43,098 nucleotides of DNA from Mucilaginibacter polytrichastri. Lineage in GTDB: Bacteria; Bacteroidota; Bacteroidia; Sphingobacteriales; Sphingobacteriaceae. Positions within the stretch are counted from its first letter, which is position 1; each line of letters begins with the position of its first letter. The DNA lies in NCBI RefSeq assembly GCF_001911425.1, contig NZ_MPPL01000001.1, forward strand, positions 4,655,272 to 4,698,369. The letters run 5' to 3'. Position numbers and translations under genes: made by a program. Below are positions 1 through 8,707 of this stretch, in pieces. The notes under the pieces are model-generated. The model was not told where the DNA came from. It saw nothing but the letters and a program-made list of their open reading frames with translations, and ran no database searches.

Positions 1-2220
1 CATGTTGATCACCAGCTTGCCACCCTTCATAATATCCTGGTAGTCGATATAGAATTTATCATACTTCTTACCATTTAGGGTAATGTCATGGATGTAGATG
101 TTTTTAGGCGAATTATGTAAAACCTCAATATCAAAAGTTTTATTACCCGGTAATTTAATACTTGCAGCATTAACCGTAGGGCTACCAAAAACATACTGAC
201 CACCAGACGGATTTACCTGGTAAATGCCCAATGATGATAATACATACCAGGCCGACATTTGGCCTACGTCTTCGTTACCGATAATACCGTCGTGTTTATC
301 TGTATAAAAGTTATTCAAGATAAACCTTACCTTTTCGGCAGTTTTCCATGGCTGGTGTACAAACGAATATAAGTAAGTAATATGGTGACTTGGTTCGTTA
401 CCATGTGCGTACTGGCCAATTAAACCGCTTACATCCGGCGAAGCTTCTTTACCCATATCACCATGCGCTATAAATAACGAATCGAGCTTTTTAATGAAAG
501 GTTTTTCGCCGCCCATCAGTTTTACTAAGCCGTCCACATCCTGCGGTACCAGCCAGGTATATTGCCAGGCATTACCCTCAGTATAATCATCCTGGCGGTG
601 GCGCGATACAAACGGGCTAAATGGGGTACGCCATTCTGTTTCAGATACACGGCCACGCATAAACCCGGTTTGTTTATCAAAATAGTTTTGGTAGTTTTTA
701 CCGCGTTTAGCATAATAAGCATAACCTTCTTTGTCACCTATTTTTTGGGCCATTTTAGCAATACCGGCATCATCGATTGAATATTCTAAACCCATGGCAA
801 CGGTTTCTACCATGGTATCGGCAGGGATATAGCCTAATTTTTTATACAGTTTTAAACCGCCAAAATTATCGCGCATGGCAGTTGCTTTTACTGCCTCATA
901 AGCCAGTTTGGTATCAAAGCCCTTAAAGCCTTTCAAATAAGCATCTGCAATAACGGGTACGGCACTGTAACCAACCATTGTGTTGGTTTCACTACCCATT
1001 AAATGCCACATTGGCAAGCTGCCTTGTTGCTGATAAATTGCCAGCATGGTGTTAACAATATCGTTTACACGCTCGGGCTGTATAATGGTATAAAGCGGAT
1101 TGAGGGCACGATAAGTATCCCACAAAGAGTAAGTTGTTGAGTTTTGGAAAGATGCATGTTTGTACACCTTTTTATCTGTACCGCGGTAATCGTTATTTAC
1201 ATCATTGAAGGTAGACGGCGCTATCATGGTATGATACATTGCGGTATAAAACTTCTTCATCTGCGATAATGAATCTGTTTTAATTTTCACTTTTTGCAGT
1301 TGTAAATTCCAGGCATTATCTGCCGCGGCTACTACTTCGTTAAAGTTCCAGCCCGGTATTTCGGTTTTGATATTAAGCAAAGCATTCTCAGAACTTACCG
1401 GAGAAATACCAACCTTAATCATTACCTTTTCGTTGGCTGTTGTAGCAAACGTAACTACACCTTTAATTTTAGCACCTCTAAGCGATGTGCCTTTAACCAA
1501 ACCTACGGTATCATAAACCCCAAAAGTTTTTATCGGCTTTGAAAATACAGCGGTAAAATAAATGCGCTGATCTTTGCTCCAGCCTTTAGAAAAACGGTAC
1601 CCTTCAACAGTGGTACTGTTTACCTGTTTAATGTAGGTATCTGTTGGGGTATCCCAGCCTAAACCTTGTTGCAGGTCTATTATAATATGCGCAGCATCTG
1701 CCTTGGGGAAAGTATATTCATGAAAACCAACCCGGTTACTGGCAGTTAACTGCACACCAATGTTGTATCTTTTCAATTTCACTTTGTAATAGCCCGGCTT
1801 TACAACTTCGTCTTTATGGCTAAATAATGAATAATAGCCTTGTGCCTGGGTGTCTTTAGGTCCACCGGCATGGGTCATGATGGGGCCAGTGGTCGGCATT
1901 ACAGAAATATCGCCCAAATCGCCAATACCTGTACCGCTTAAGTGCGTATGCTGAAACCCAAGAATGGTGGAGTCTGAAATGTGGTAGCCAGAGCACCAAT
2001 CCCAACCTTCGTGGATATTTGACGGGCCTAGTTGTACTGCGCCAAAAGGCACACTTGCGCCCACAAACACGTGGCCGTGAAAACCTGTACCGATAAGCGG
2101 ATCTACATATTGAGTGTAACTTGAACTTGCAGGTGTAATTGCCCGTTTGGGTTTAACCTGTGCCTGGCTTACACCAATAAGGCTTAATAAAATGGATGCG
2201 GTAATATTTATTTTTTTCAT
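1..2220 (-). CDS. GH92 family alpha-mannosidase, C-terminus cut by window edge
   Basis: Secreted exo-acting alpha-mannosidase of glycoside hydrolase family 92, which releases mannose from N-glycan or mannan chains using calcium. The 740 codons visible start with a signal peptide (MKKINITASILLSLIGVSQA) and lead into the family's N-terminal beta-sandwich (motifs YVDPLIGTG and GAVQLGP). The (alpha/alpha)6 domain carries the conserved GNEPSHH (Glu609) and GNEDVGQMSAWYVLSS (Glu650, Asp651) stretches that line the active site, followed by the typical YQVNPSGGQYVFGSP. The reading frame is still open at base 1, so only a short C-terminal end is missing. It is the last visible gene of a leftward run, 14 bases after the GH29 gene. 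Family assignment is firm; the linkage (alpha-1,2 is commonest) is not readable here. Confidence 0.95.
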   Translation of the reverse strand, partial: MKKINITASILLSLIGVSQAQVKPKRAITPASSSYTQYVDPLIGTGFHGHVFVGASVPFGAVQLGPSNIHEGWDWCSGYHISDSTILGFQHTHLSGTGIGDLGDISVMPTTGPIMTHAGGPKDTQAQGYYSLFSHKDEVVKPGYYKVKLKRYNIGVQLTASNRVGFHEYTFPKADAAHIIIDLQQGLGWDTPTDTYIKQVNSTTVEGYRFSKGWSKDQRIYFTAVFSKPIKTFGVYDTVGLVKGTSLRGAKIKGVVTFATTANEKVMIKVGISPVSSENALLNIKTEIPGWNFNEVVAAADNAWNLQLQKVKIKTDSLSQMKKFYTAMYHTMIAPSTFNDVNNDYRGTDKKVYKHASFQNSTTYSLWDTYRALNPLYTIIQPERVNDIVNTMLAIYQQQGSLPMWHLMGSETNTMVGYSAVPVIADAYLKGFKGFDTKLAYEAVKATAMRDNFGGLKLYKKLGYIPADTMVETVAMGLEYSIDDAGIAKMAQKIGDKEGYAYYAKRGKNYQNYFDKQTGFMRGRVSETEWRTPFSPFVSRHRQDDYTEGNAWQYTWLVPQDVDGLVKLMGGEKPFIKKLDSLFIAHGDMGKEASPDVSGLIGQYAHGNEPSHHITYLYSFVHQPWKTAEKVRFILNNFYTDKHDGIIGNEDVGQMSAWYVLSSLGIYQVNPSGGQYVFGSPTVNAASIKLPGNKTFDIEVLHNSPKNIYIHDITLNGKKYDKFYIDYQDIMKGGKLVINM

Positions 2221-2234
2221 GAGTATTTATTCAC

Positions 2235-4331
2235 TTACAAGGCAATGATCCCGATTTCTGCAATCTCAGCTTTGTTACCTTGTATAATATGTTTGGGTAT
2301 AAATTTAAAATACCGGGCAGACAGAGGCGCGCTAAGTGACACAACCTGTAATACCGGGTTAGATTTAATGTTGGCAAATTCGCCGCTTGCGGCTTTAGTC
2401 CAGTTAGTACCATCGGCACTATAATAAAATTCGTAGGCATCAACCATACCATCGGTATGCTTATCTGTGCGTGACTGGTAGGTAAACTGTTTAATAGTGG
2501 TAGTTTGGCCCATATCTACTATTAATCCTTCGGTAGCTGGTAACGATAACTCTGCAAAAGTATTTACGTCATCATCTATCGCTTTAGCCAGGCTTTTATC
2601 ATCGGCACCTACAATGTGCCAGCCAACTTTAACCGGCCCAAACTGCACAGATTTTATTTCGCTGTGCTTATCGCCGCTCTCATAGCTTATTGCTTTAACT
2701 GTGCCACCTACCGGCAACATAAACGGATGCTGGTATACAGGCGATGAAAGCGTTGGGGCTTGCCCGTCTGTAGTATAATGGATGCTGCGTACAGGTGCTT
2801 CTGTTGCCAGGCTTACCTCGCCGGCAGCTGTACGGCTAATTTGCGGTACAGATAAATGTACAGGTTCTTTAAACAACCCAAAATCACTTAAGGCAATACT
2901 AACCGGCGCAGCTGTAATACGCAGCCGTACCTTGGCTGCTGTAATATTTTGCGGCAAACGGATGAGCCTGTTAGCGCCTATGCTAGTTGCTGTGGCTATG
3001 GTTTCCCATTTGTTGTTTTGCCATGCATCAACGGCAACACCTTCAATACGCTGGCCCAGCTTAATATTTTCGCGCAGGCGGATCACATTAAACGTATTGG
3101 GTTTGTGCATATCAATAACCAATTGCGGCTCGGTAACTTTATCGTCAGTTGCCCAATAGCTATAACGGTCGTTATCTGTAAGATGGTTAACACCATATTG
3201 AGCCTGGTTTTTGCCCCTTACGTTACTTGCTGTCAAGGTTGCTCCTTTAGCCAGGTTAACGGCAAAGGTTTGTTTTAATATCTGCCCAAATTCTTTTAAT
3301 ATCTGTTGATCTTCTGCTGCTATCAATCCTTTTTTATTGGGCGAGAGGCCAAGGTCAAGACAAGCTGCCCTGCCTACGCTTTTGTAATAAAGATCCAGTA
3401 ATTTATAGGCCGATTTGCTTTGCCCATCCTGGGCCTCATGGTAGAACCAGCCGTTACGCAACGGAACGTCACATTCCGCAGGCATCCAGTATTTACCATT
3501 GCGCGTACCTTCAACGCCTAACCAATATTTTACCTCACCGTTGGATGGCTGCTGCCCGGGCACAGAAGGTTCTGGTGTATATGTCTCCCAACTGGTTTCC
3601 CCGGCATTGCCCTCTTCGTTACCTACCCAGCGTACATCGGGCCCGGCATCTCCAAAAATTGCAGCTGTGGGCTGCATGCTGCGGGTTATTCCCCAAGTAT
3701 TTTTCCAGTCGTAATAAGTAGTACGGTCTATTTTACGAGTCTCACGTGCTCCGCCATAAAAACCATCGCCACCGTTTGCACCATCGTGCCACGACATAAA
3801 TAATGGGCCGTAGTTACTATATAGTTCCTTAAGCTGTGCGCGGTAGATCTGTAAATATTCAGGCTTGCCATAATTGGCATTATTACGATCCCAGGGCGAA
3901 CAGTAAAGGCCAAGTTTCATATTTAACTGCTTACAAGCCTCTTGATATTCCTTCACTACATCGCCCTTACCATTTTTATACGGGCTTTGGCTGATGTTAT
4001 GCGCTGTTGTTTTGGTAGGCCACAAACAAAAACCATCGTGGTGTTTGGCTACTACTACAATACCTTTAAAACCTCCGGCTTTGGCCGCACTAACAATTTG
4101 CAAGGCATTAAAGCTCGATGGATTAAACATGGAGTTAGGTTCATCACCGTATCCCCATTCTTTATCATCAAAAGTGGCCATGCTAAAATGTACAATACAG
4201 TACATTTCGGTTTCCTGCCATTTAATTTGCCTTGCACTCGGCAACACACCATATGGCTTGGGTGCCGGCTGACTAAATGCTAAACCGGTTGCCAGTAAAA
4301 GTTGTGCAGATAATGTTAATCGTTTAATCAT
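2235..4331 (-). CDS. GH29 alpha-L-fucosidase with discoidin-like and CHB_HEX_C-type modules
   Basis: Secreted alpha-L-fucosidase, retaining, removing terminal fucose from glycans. The start at 4331 is preferred over the in-frame ATG at 4382 because it gives a clean signal peptide (MIKRLTLSAQLLLATGLAFS) and begins 4 bases after the GH20 stop; the longer form would overlap GH20. Of 698 residues, about 25-340 are the catalytic barrel, with the family motif KHHDGF (residues 96-101) and FMSWHDGANGG, in which Asp183 is the expected nucleophile. A discoidin (F5/8 type C)-like domain follows at about 370-480, then a chitobiase/beta-hexosaminidase C-terminal-like domain (IHYTTDGQAPT), then a second discoidin-like region to the end. 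These accessory modules probably bind carbohydrate. The exact fucose linkage cannot be told from sequence. Confidence 0.94.
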   Translation of the reverse strand: MIKRLTLSAQLLLATGLAFSQPAPKPYGVLPSARQIKWQETEMYCIVHFSMATFDDKEWGYGDEPNSMFNPSSFNALQIVSAAKAGGFKGIVVVAKHHDGFCLWPTKTTAHNISQSPYKNGKGDVVKEYQEACKQLNMKLGLYCSPWDRNNANYGKPEYLQIYRAQLKELYSNYGPLFMSWHDGANGGDGFYGGARETRKIDRTTYYDWKNTWGITRSMQPTAAIFGDAGPDVRWVGNEEGNAGETSWETYTPEPSVPGQQPSNGEVKYWLGVEGTRNGKYWMPAECDVPLRNGWFYHEAQDGQSKSAYKLLDLYYKSVGRAACLDLGLSPNKKGLIAAEDQQILKEFGQILKQTFAVNLAKGATLTASNVRGKNQAQYGVNHLTDNDRYSYWATDDKVTEPQLVIDMHKPNTFNVIRLRENIKLGQRIEGVAVDAWQNNKWETIATATSIGANRLIRLPQNITAAKVRLRITAAPVSIALSDFGLFKEPVHLSVPQISRTAAGEVSLATEAPVRSIHYTTDGQAPTLSSPVYQHPFMLPVGGTVKAISYESGDKHSEIKSVQFGPVKVGWHIVGADDKSLAKAIDDDVNTFAELSLPATEGLIVDMGQTTTIKQFTYQSRTDKHTDGMVDAYEFYYSADGTNWTKAASGEFANIKSNPVLQVVSLSAPLSARYFKFIPKHIIQGNKAEIAEIGIIAL

Positions 4332-4335
4332 TTTG

Positions 4336-6630
4336 TTAGTTTTTAAACCAATTGGCAGGTACATCCTGATGCGCAGAACCATTTAAACTGTATTGCAGCT
4401 TAAGGGTATAGCCGCCACCACCTTCTACAAAGTTAAGTTCAAATGGGTGCAGGCCTTTTTTCATGGCAGCTTGTCCGCTTTTTTCAACAGGCGCGTGCAT
4501 ACCATCGTTATCAACTGTGGTTTGATTATCTATTTTTAAAACACCTGCATCATCACAAGTCAGATAAAAAGTATAGATCCCTTGTTGAGGCACATCGATG
4601 TAACCATTGTAACGCAAACCGAAAGACGGCGCCTTAACCTCATCTGGCACCGTAATACCTTTTACGGTGTAAACCTTGTCAGATTTAGCTTCTGGTATTT
4701 TGGTAGTCCCTTTAAAGTCGCCGGGATAGTAATATACTTTTAAACCGTCTTTTGTATCAGCCGATACCGCTTGGGTATAATCCTGTTGTTTATAATTAAC
4801 GGTATAAACATCTCCGCGTCTGCCGTTTTTTGCAAAGGCTGCAATGTTTAAAACCTGTGGCTTGTTAACTATATAGTTGTTTAAAACCGGCGAGGCCGGG
4901 CCCGGCATGGTACCATCGTTAGTGTATCTTACTGTCATGCTTTGCAATGGTGCTTTAGCAATAACAGTATCGCTTTTTACAAAAACCTTGCTATCTATCA
5001 TATCATCCAGGTCGGGCATACGGTAGTTAACATTGAGGTTATCCAGGCGGTTAAACTGTGCAATATTGCGGTTCAAATAACTGTCGTATTTGGCTACATC
5101 ATTAGTCCAAAGTAATTCGGCAAGCGCTGTCATCCGTGGCATAAAGCGGTAATCGGCGCGTTTTTCCGATGGTACATACTCCGTCCAGATAGCAGCCTGC
5201 GCACCTACAATTAATTTTGCCTGTTCGGCAGTTAAACCTTTGGGTACAGGGTTAAAATGGTAAATATTCGAAGCCGAATTTTTATCATATTTTCCATCAA
5301 AATACAAAGGGTTCCCCGGAACCATAATTACCTGGTTACCGTTTTTTGCAGCCTTAATGGGTGCATTTGGCACCCAGGTACGCCAATACATAATCATAGC
5401 GGTTGAAGAAACGCCACCTTCCAGCACTTCGTCCCAACCTATCATTTTGCGGCCGTGCGCATTAAAGTATTTCTCCATGCGGTTAATGAAGTAGCTTTGC
5501 AAACCGGCCAGATCTTTAATGCCTTCTTTGGCCATCAGCTGCTTACAGGCTTCAGATTTACCCCAGTCAGAGCGGTCAACCTCGTCGCCGCCAAGATGGA
5601 TATATTTTGAAGGGAAAATTTCCATGATCTCCGAAAAAACATTCTGCGCAAACTTAAAAGTGGTTTCGTTACATGGGCATATAGGTTTGGTAAATAAAGT
5701 ACCCCAACTGTTTTCGCCATTACAGGTCAAAAACGGATAAGCATTAATAGCCGCCATCATGTGGCCCGGCATATCAATTTCGGGAATAATATCGATGTGC
5801 CTTGCAGTTGCATAAGCCACTACACTTTTCATTTCTTCCTGGGTATAAAAACCGCCGTAAAGCGTTTTACTATCCCGGTGAATAATGTGTGATGGATCAA
5901 TCGCCATATCCGGATTATCAACCGCTTGTTTCATACAGGCAGAATCCTGGTTGTTAAACGTACGCCATGCCCCTTGCTCGGTAAGCTTAGGGTATTTTTT
6001 AATTTCGATACGCCAGCCCTGATCATCTGTTAAATGCAGGTGCAGCTTATTCATTTTGTAAAGGGCAAGCAGATCAATAAACTTCTTTAAGTACGATACT
6101 GAGAAAAAGTGACGGGATACATCTAAATGCATACCACGCCAGGCGTATACCGGCTGATCTTGTATTGACACAGCGGGCAGGCTTAGCGTAGTATGATGGG
6201 TGCTGATTTCAATATCGGCAGGCAACAACTGTCTGATGGTTTCTACCGCACGGAACATACCAGCCGGGTCTTTAGCTGCCAGCACAACCTGTTGCGGTGT
6301 AATAGTTAAAGAGTAGCCCTCGGAGGCGGTAATAGCGGCATCATATTTTAAAGTAATAGCTGCTTTAACAGCTTTTTGGCCTGTAGCTAATTTTTGGCCA
6401 AGGCTTTTAGCCAGCAACTCATTTAATTGCAGGGCTTCATTGGCAAACTTACCGTCGGGCGTAATAATTACTGTTTTTGCAGTAATTACAAATGAGCCGT
6501 TGCCCGGCATTAAATGCTGCGGATAGGGTATAACGGGATATCTGGCGTCGTTATTTTGCGCAAGGGCTATACTGCAGCTAACGCCAATAACAAACATTAA
6601 AAAGATACAACGAAGCAATGTTTTTTTCAT
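4336..6630 (-). CDS. GH20 beta-N-acetylhexosaminidase with C-terminal PA14 domain
   Basis: Secreted exo-beta-N-acetylhexosaminidase that removes terminal GlcNAc or GalNAc by substrate-assisted catalysis. 764 residues begin with a signal peptide ending near ALAQ (residue 25). A GH20b-like N-terminal domain (about 30-155) precedes the barrel, which shows WRGMHLDVSRHFF, LHLHLTDDQGWR and HLGGDEVD with the catalytic Asp349-Glu350 pair. After the barrel comes a CHB_HEX_C-type module (VRYTNDGTMPG) and a PA14 domain at about 625-760 (GYIDVPQQGIYTFYLTCDDAG), which in this family usually binds sugar. It sits between GH35 (8-base gap) and GH29 (4-base gap), so one transcript is likely. Confidence 0.95.
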   Translation of the reverse strand: MKKTLLRCIFLMFVIGVSCSIALAQNNDARYPVIPYPQHLMPGNGSFVITAKTVIITPDGKFANEALQLNELLAKSLGQKLATGQKAVKAAITLKYDAAITASEGYSLTITPQQVVLAAKDPAGMFRAVETIRQLLPADIEISTHHTTLSLPAVSIQDQPVYAWRGMHLDVSRHFFSVSYLKKFIDLLALYKMNKLHLHLTDDQGWRIEIKKYPKLTEQGAWRTFNNQDSACMKQAVDNPDMAIDPSHIIHRDSKTLYGGFYTQEEMKSVVAYATARHIDIIPEIDMPGHMMAAINAYPFLTCNGENSWGTLFTKPICPCNETTFKFAQNVFSEIMEIFPSKYIHLGGDEVDRSDWGKSEACKQLMAKEGIKDLAGLQSYFINRMEKYFNAHGRKMIGWDEVLEGGVSSTAMIMYWRTWVPNAPIKAAKNGNQVIMVPGNPLYFDGKYDKNSASNIYHFNPVPKGLTAEQAKLIVGAQAAIWTEYVPSEKRADYRFMPRMTALAELLWTNDVAKYDSYLNRNIAQFNRLDNLNVNYRMPDLDDMIDSKVFVKSDTVIAKAPLQSMTVRYTNDGTMPGPASPVLNNYIVNKPQVLNIAAFAKNGRRGDVYTVNYKQQDYTQAVSADTKDGLKVYYYPGDFKGTTKIPEAKSDKVYTVKGITVPDEVKAPSFGLRYNGYIDVPQQGIYTFYLTCDDAGVLKIDNQTTVDNDGMHAPVEKSGQAAMKKGLHPFELNFVEGGGGYTLKLQYSLNGSAHQDVPANWFKN

Positions 6631-6638
6631 AGTTAATG

Positions 6639-8477
6639 TTAATTGCTGCCTGATAACTGATCGAGTATGGAATGATTGATAGCAGATAAGCTTTGGTGAT
6701 TACCCTTTAACTGATCGAAAACAACAACTTCATTTTTGCCTGCTTTAAGCCATCCGGCCGGTACATATATGGTTTGCTGCGGGCCAATTTGCCAGTATTT
6801 ACCTAAATTATGCCCGTTTAAAAAAACAAAGCCTTTGCCAAAACTGCGCATATCCAGATAAGTATCCGCTACATGTGCTAACGTAAATGATCCTTTATAG
6901 CAAGCAGGGCCAGCAACAGTAATACTGGCTGTTACAAATTTAAGGCCGTTTAAATCTTTAAAAGGGAAACGGTACATTTTCCAGTTAAATAATGGTTTAC
7001 TATTGAGGGTTACACTTTGGGTTATGCCCTGGCGGTTATCGGTTAAATATAAACCATAATTAATTCGGCCATTATTTTCTACCCAAATATCCAGATCAGC
7101 ATCTGCAGTCACCTTCCCAATTTGTATCGAATCCAGTTTCAAACGGCGATCCAACACACCAACCTGTTTGTGATTAACGAAAACAACTGCATAATCGCGC
7201 AGTTCCTTTAGCTTTAACAAACCTTCATCGCCTTTTTTTAATTTACTGCGATACAATACAAAACCATAAGCCTGGTTTAGATCTTCGAAACATAGCGGTG
7301 TTTTATTTTCTACAGGTAAAGGCAGGTTATTATACAAACCGGCGTATTGCGTTAATTTAATCTGGTCGATGCTAATCGTTTCTGCTGCTTTAGGTACCGG
7401 GGGTAAGGTTGTTCCCTTTGGCAAATGTTTGGCAATAACCTCTCTAAACTTTAAATATTTGGCTGTTGGGTTACCTGCTTCGTCTAAAGGGGCATCATAA
7501 TCATAGCTGGATGTTTGCGGAGCGTATGCTTCTGTTTTGCTCATATTGGCGCCATTCATAAAATCGCGCGTGGTACCGCCATGAAACATATACATATTAA
7601 TAGAGATCCCTGCCGATAAAATATCGTCGAGCTTTTTGGCAGCGTCGTCTATGCCTGTTTTAGCGTGTGGTTTACCCCAGCTATCAAACCATCCCGGATA
7701 CCACTCCGCTATATAATATGGCCCTTTGCCGCCGTGATATTTATTAATCAACGTTTTTACCATTGCGGTATCTTCCAAACCATTTACGGCAGGCAGGTAT
7801 CCCGGTAAATAACCTTTAGGCATTTGGGTTTCACCATCGCAGGTAAACAGTACACCGTTAAAGCCGGCATCAGCAAATATTTTACGGTTTAGTTCCAGGT
7901 AACTTTTATCGTCACTGTAAGAACCATATTCGTTTTCAAATTGCACCATCAGGATGTTGCCGCCATTGGTTACCAGGTATGGTACCAGTTGTTTTGATAA
8001 TTCTTTAATATAGTTACGGTAGGCCGAGATAAAACGCTCATCTTTACTTCGCACTTTAACGGTACTGTCTTTTAACAACCACCAGGGGTAGCCGCCAAAC
8101 TCCCATTCGGCGCATGCATATGGGCTAGGGCGCATTACCACCCACATGCCCTCTTCTTTGGCTATGCGCACAAATTCGGCAATATCATTATTACCGCTAA
8201 AGGTGTACTTGCCAGGTGTTTCTTCGTGGCTATTCCAAAACACGTAGGTACCAATGGTATTTAAACCCATTGCCTTTGCTTTTTTAATCCTGTCGCGCCA
8301 ATACTCACGCGGGATACGTTCGCAGTGCATTTCGCCCGAAATCATCTGGAGTGGTTTACCATCCAGCAAAAATTGCTGGTCGCCAAGGGCAAAAGTATGT
8401 TTGGGTGTTTGGGCTACTGATTTCTGAAATAATAAAACCAATAAGCTGAGCAGAAAGGGTAAGCGATTTATTCTCAT
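6639..8477 (-). CDS. GH35 beta-galactosidase
   Basis: Secreted retaining beta-galactosidase, 612 residues with a signal peptide (MRINRLPFLLSLLVLLFQKS, cleavage near VAQ). The barrel has the family signature around GEMHCERIPREYWRDRI and WNSHEETPGKY; the acid/base is expected at Glu183 in MVQFENEYGSY and the nucleophile at Glu258 in YIAEWYPGWFDSWG. The C-terminal third contains jelly-roll domains ending with the conserved GFVFLNGHNLGKYWQIGPQQ segment. This is the first gene of the leftward run that continues with GH20, GH29 and GH92. Its upstream region (8478-8707) is shared with the divergent GH3 gene. I found no clear TAnnTTTG element there. Confidence 0.95.
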   Translation of the reverse strand: MRINRLPFLLSLLVLLFQKSVAQTPKHTFALGDQQFLLDGKPLQMISGEMHCERIPREYWRDRIKKAKAMGLNTIGTYVFWNSHEETPGKYTFSGNNDIAEFVRIAKEEGMWVVMRPSPYACAEWEFGGYPWWLLKDSTVKVRSKDERFISAYRNYIKELSKQLVPYLVTNGGNILMVQFENEYGSYSDDKSYLELNRKIFADAGFNGVLFTCDGETQMPKGYLPGYLPAVNGLEDTAMVKTLINKYHGGKGPYYIAEWYPGWFDSWGKPHAKTGIDDAAKKLDDILSAGISINMYMFHGGTTRDFMNGANMSKTEAYAPQTSSYDYDAPLDEAGNPTAKYLKFREVIAKHLPKGTTLPPVPKAAETISIDQIKLTQYAGLYNNLPLPVENKTPLCFEDLNQAYGFVLYRSKLKKGDEGLLKLKELRDYAVVFVNHKQVGVLDRRLKLDSIQIGKVTADADLDIWVENNGRINYGLYLTDNRQGITQSVTLNSKPLFNWKMYRFPFKDLNGLKFVTASITVAGPACYKGSFTLAHVADTYLDMRSFGKGFVFLNGHNLGKYWQIGPQQTIYVPAGWLKAGKNEVVVFDQLKGNHQSLSAINHSILDQLSGSN

Positions 8478-8707
8478 TTAATAAAAAATATAATCAGGAT
8501 AACATAATTATTACACAACCGTATGAATTTTAAGTCTCTAAAAGCTTAAACAGATCCTCAAAATTTTGTTACAAAGCCGCAATATCCTTAAAAATTGAAC
8601 AATTGAATTAAAATTAACGGCTAATGGTGGTTGAAACAACAATTATTTCACATATTTAGCGAATAATTTTACTAATTAGGCAATACTTTTTAAAATATTT
8701 ATAAACT
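8478..8707. other. Divergent intergenic region between GH35 and GH3
   Basis: 230 AT-rich bases separate the two divergently transcribed glycosidase operons and should hold both promoters. I see no exact Bacteroidota -7 element (TAnnTTTG) on either strand, no long palindrome and no convincing small ORF. Confidence 0.4.
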
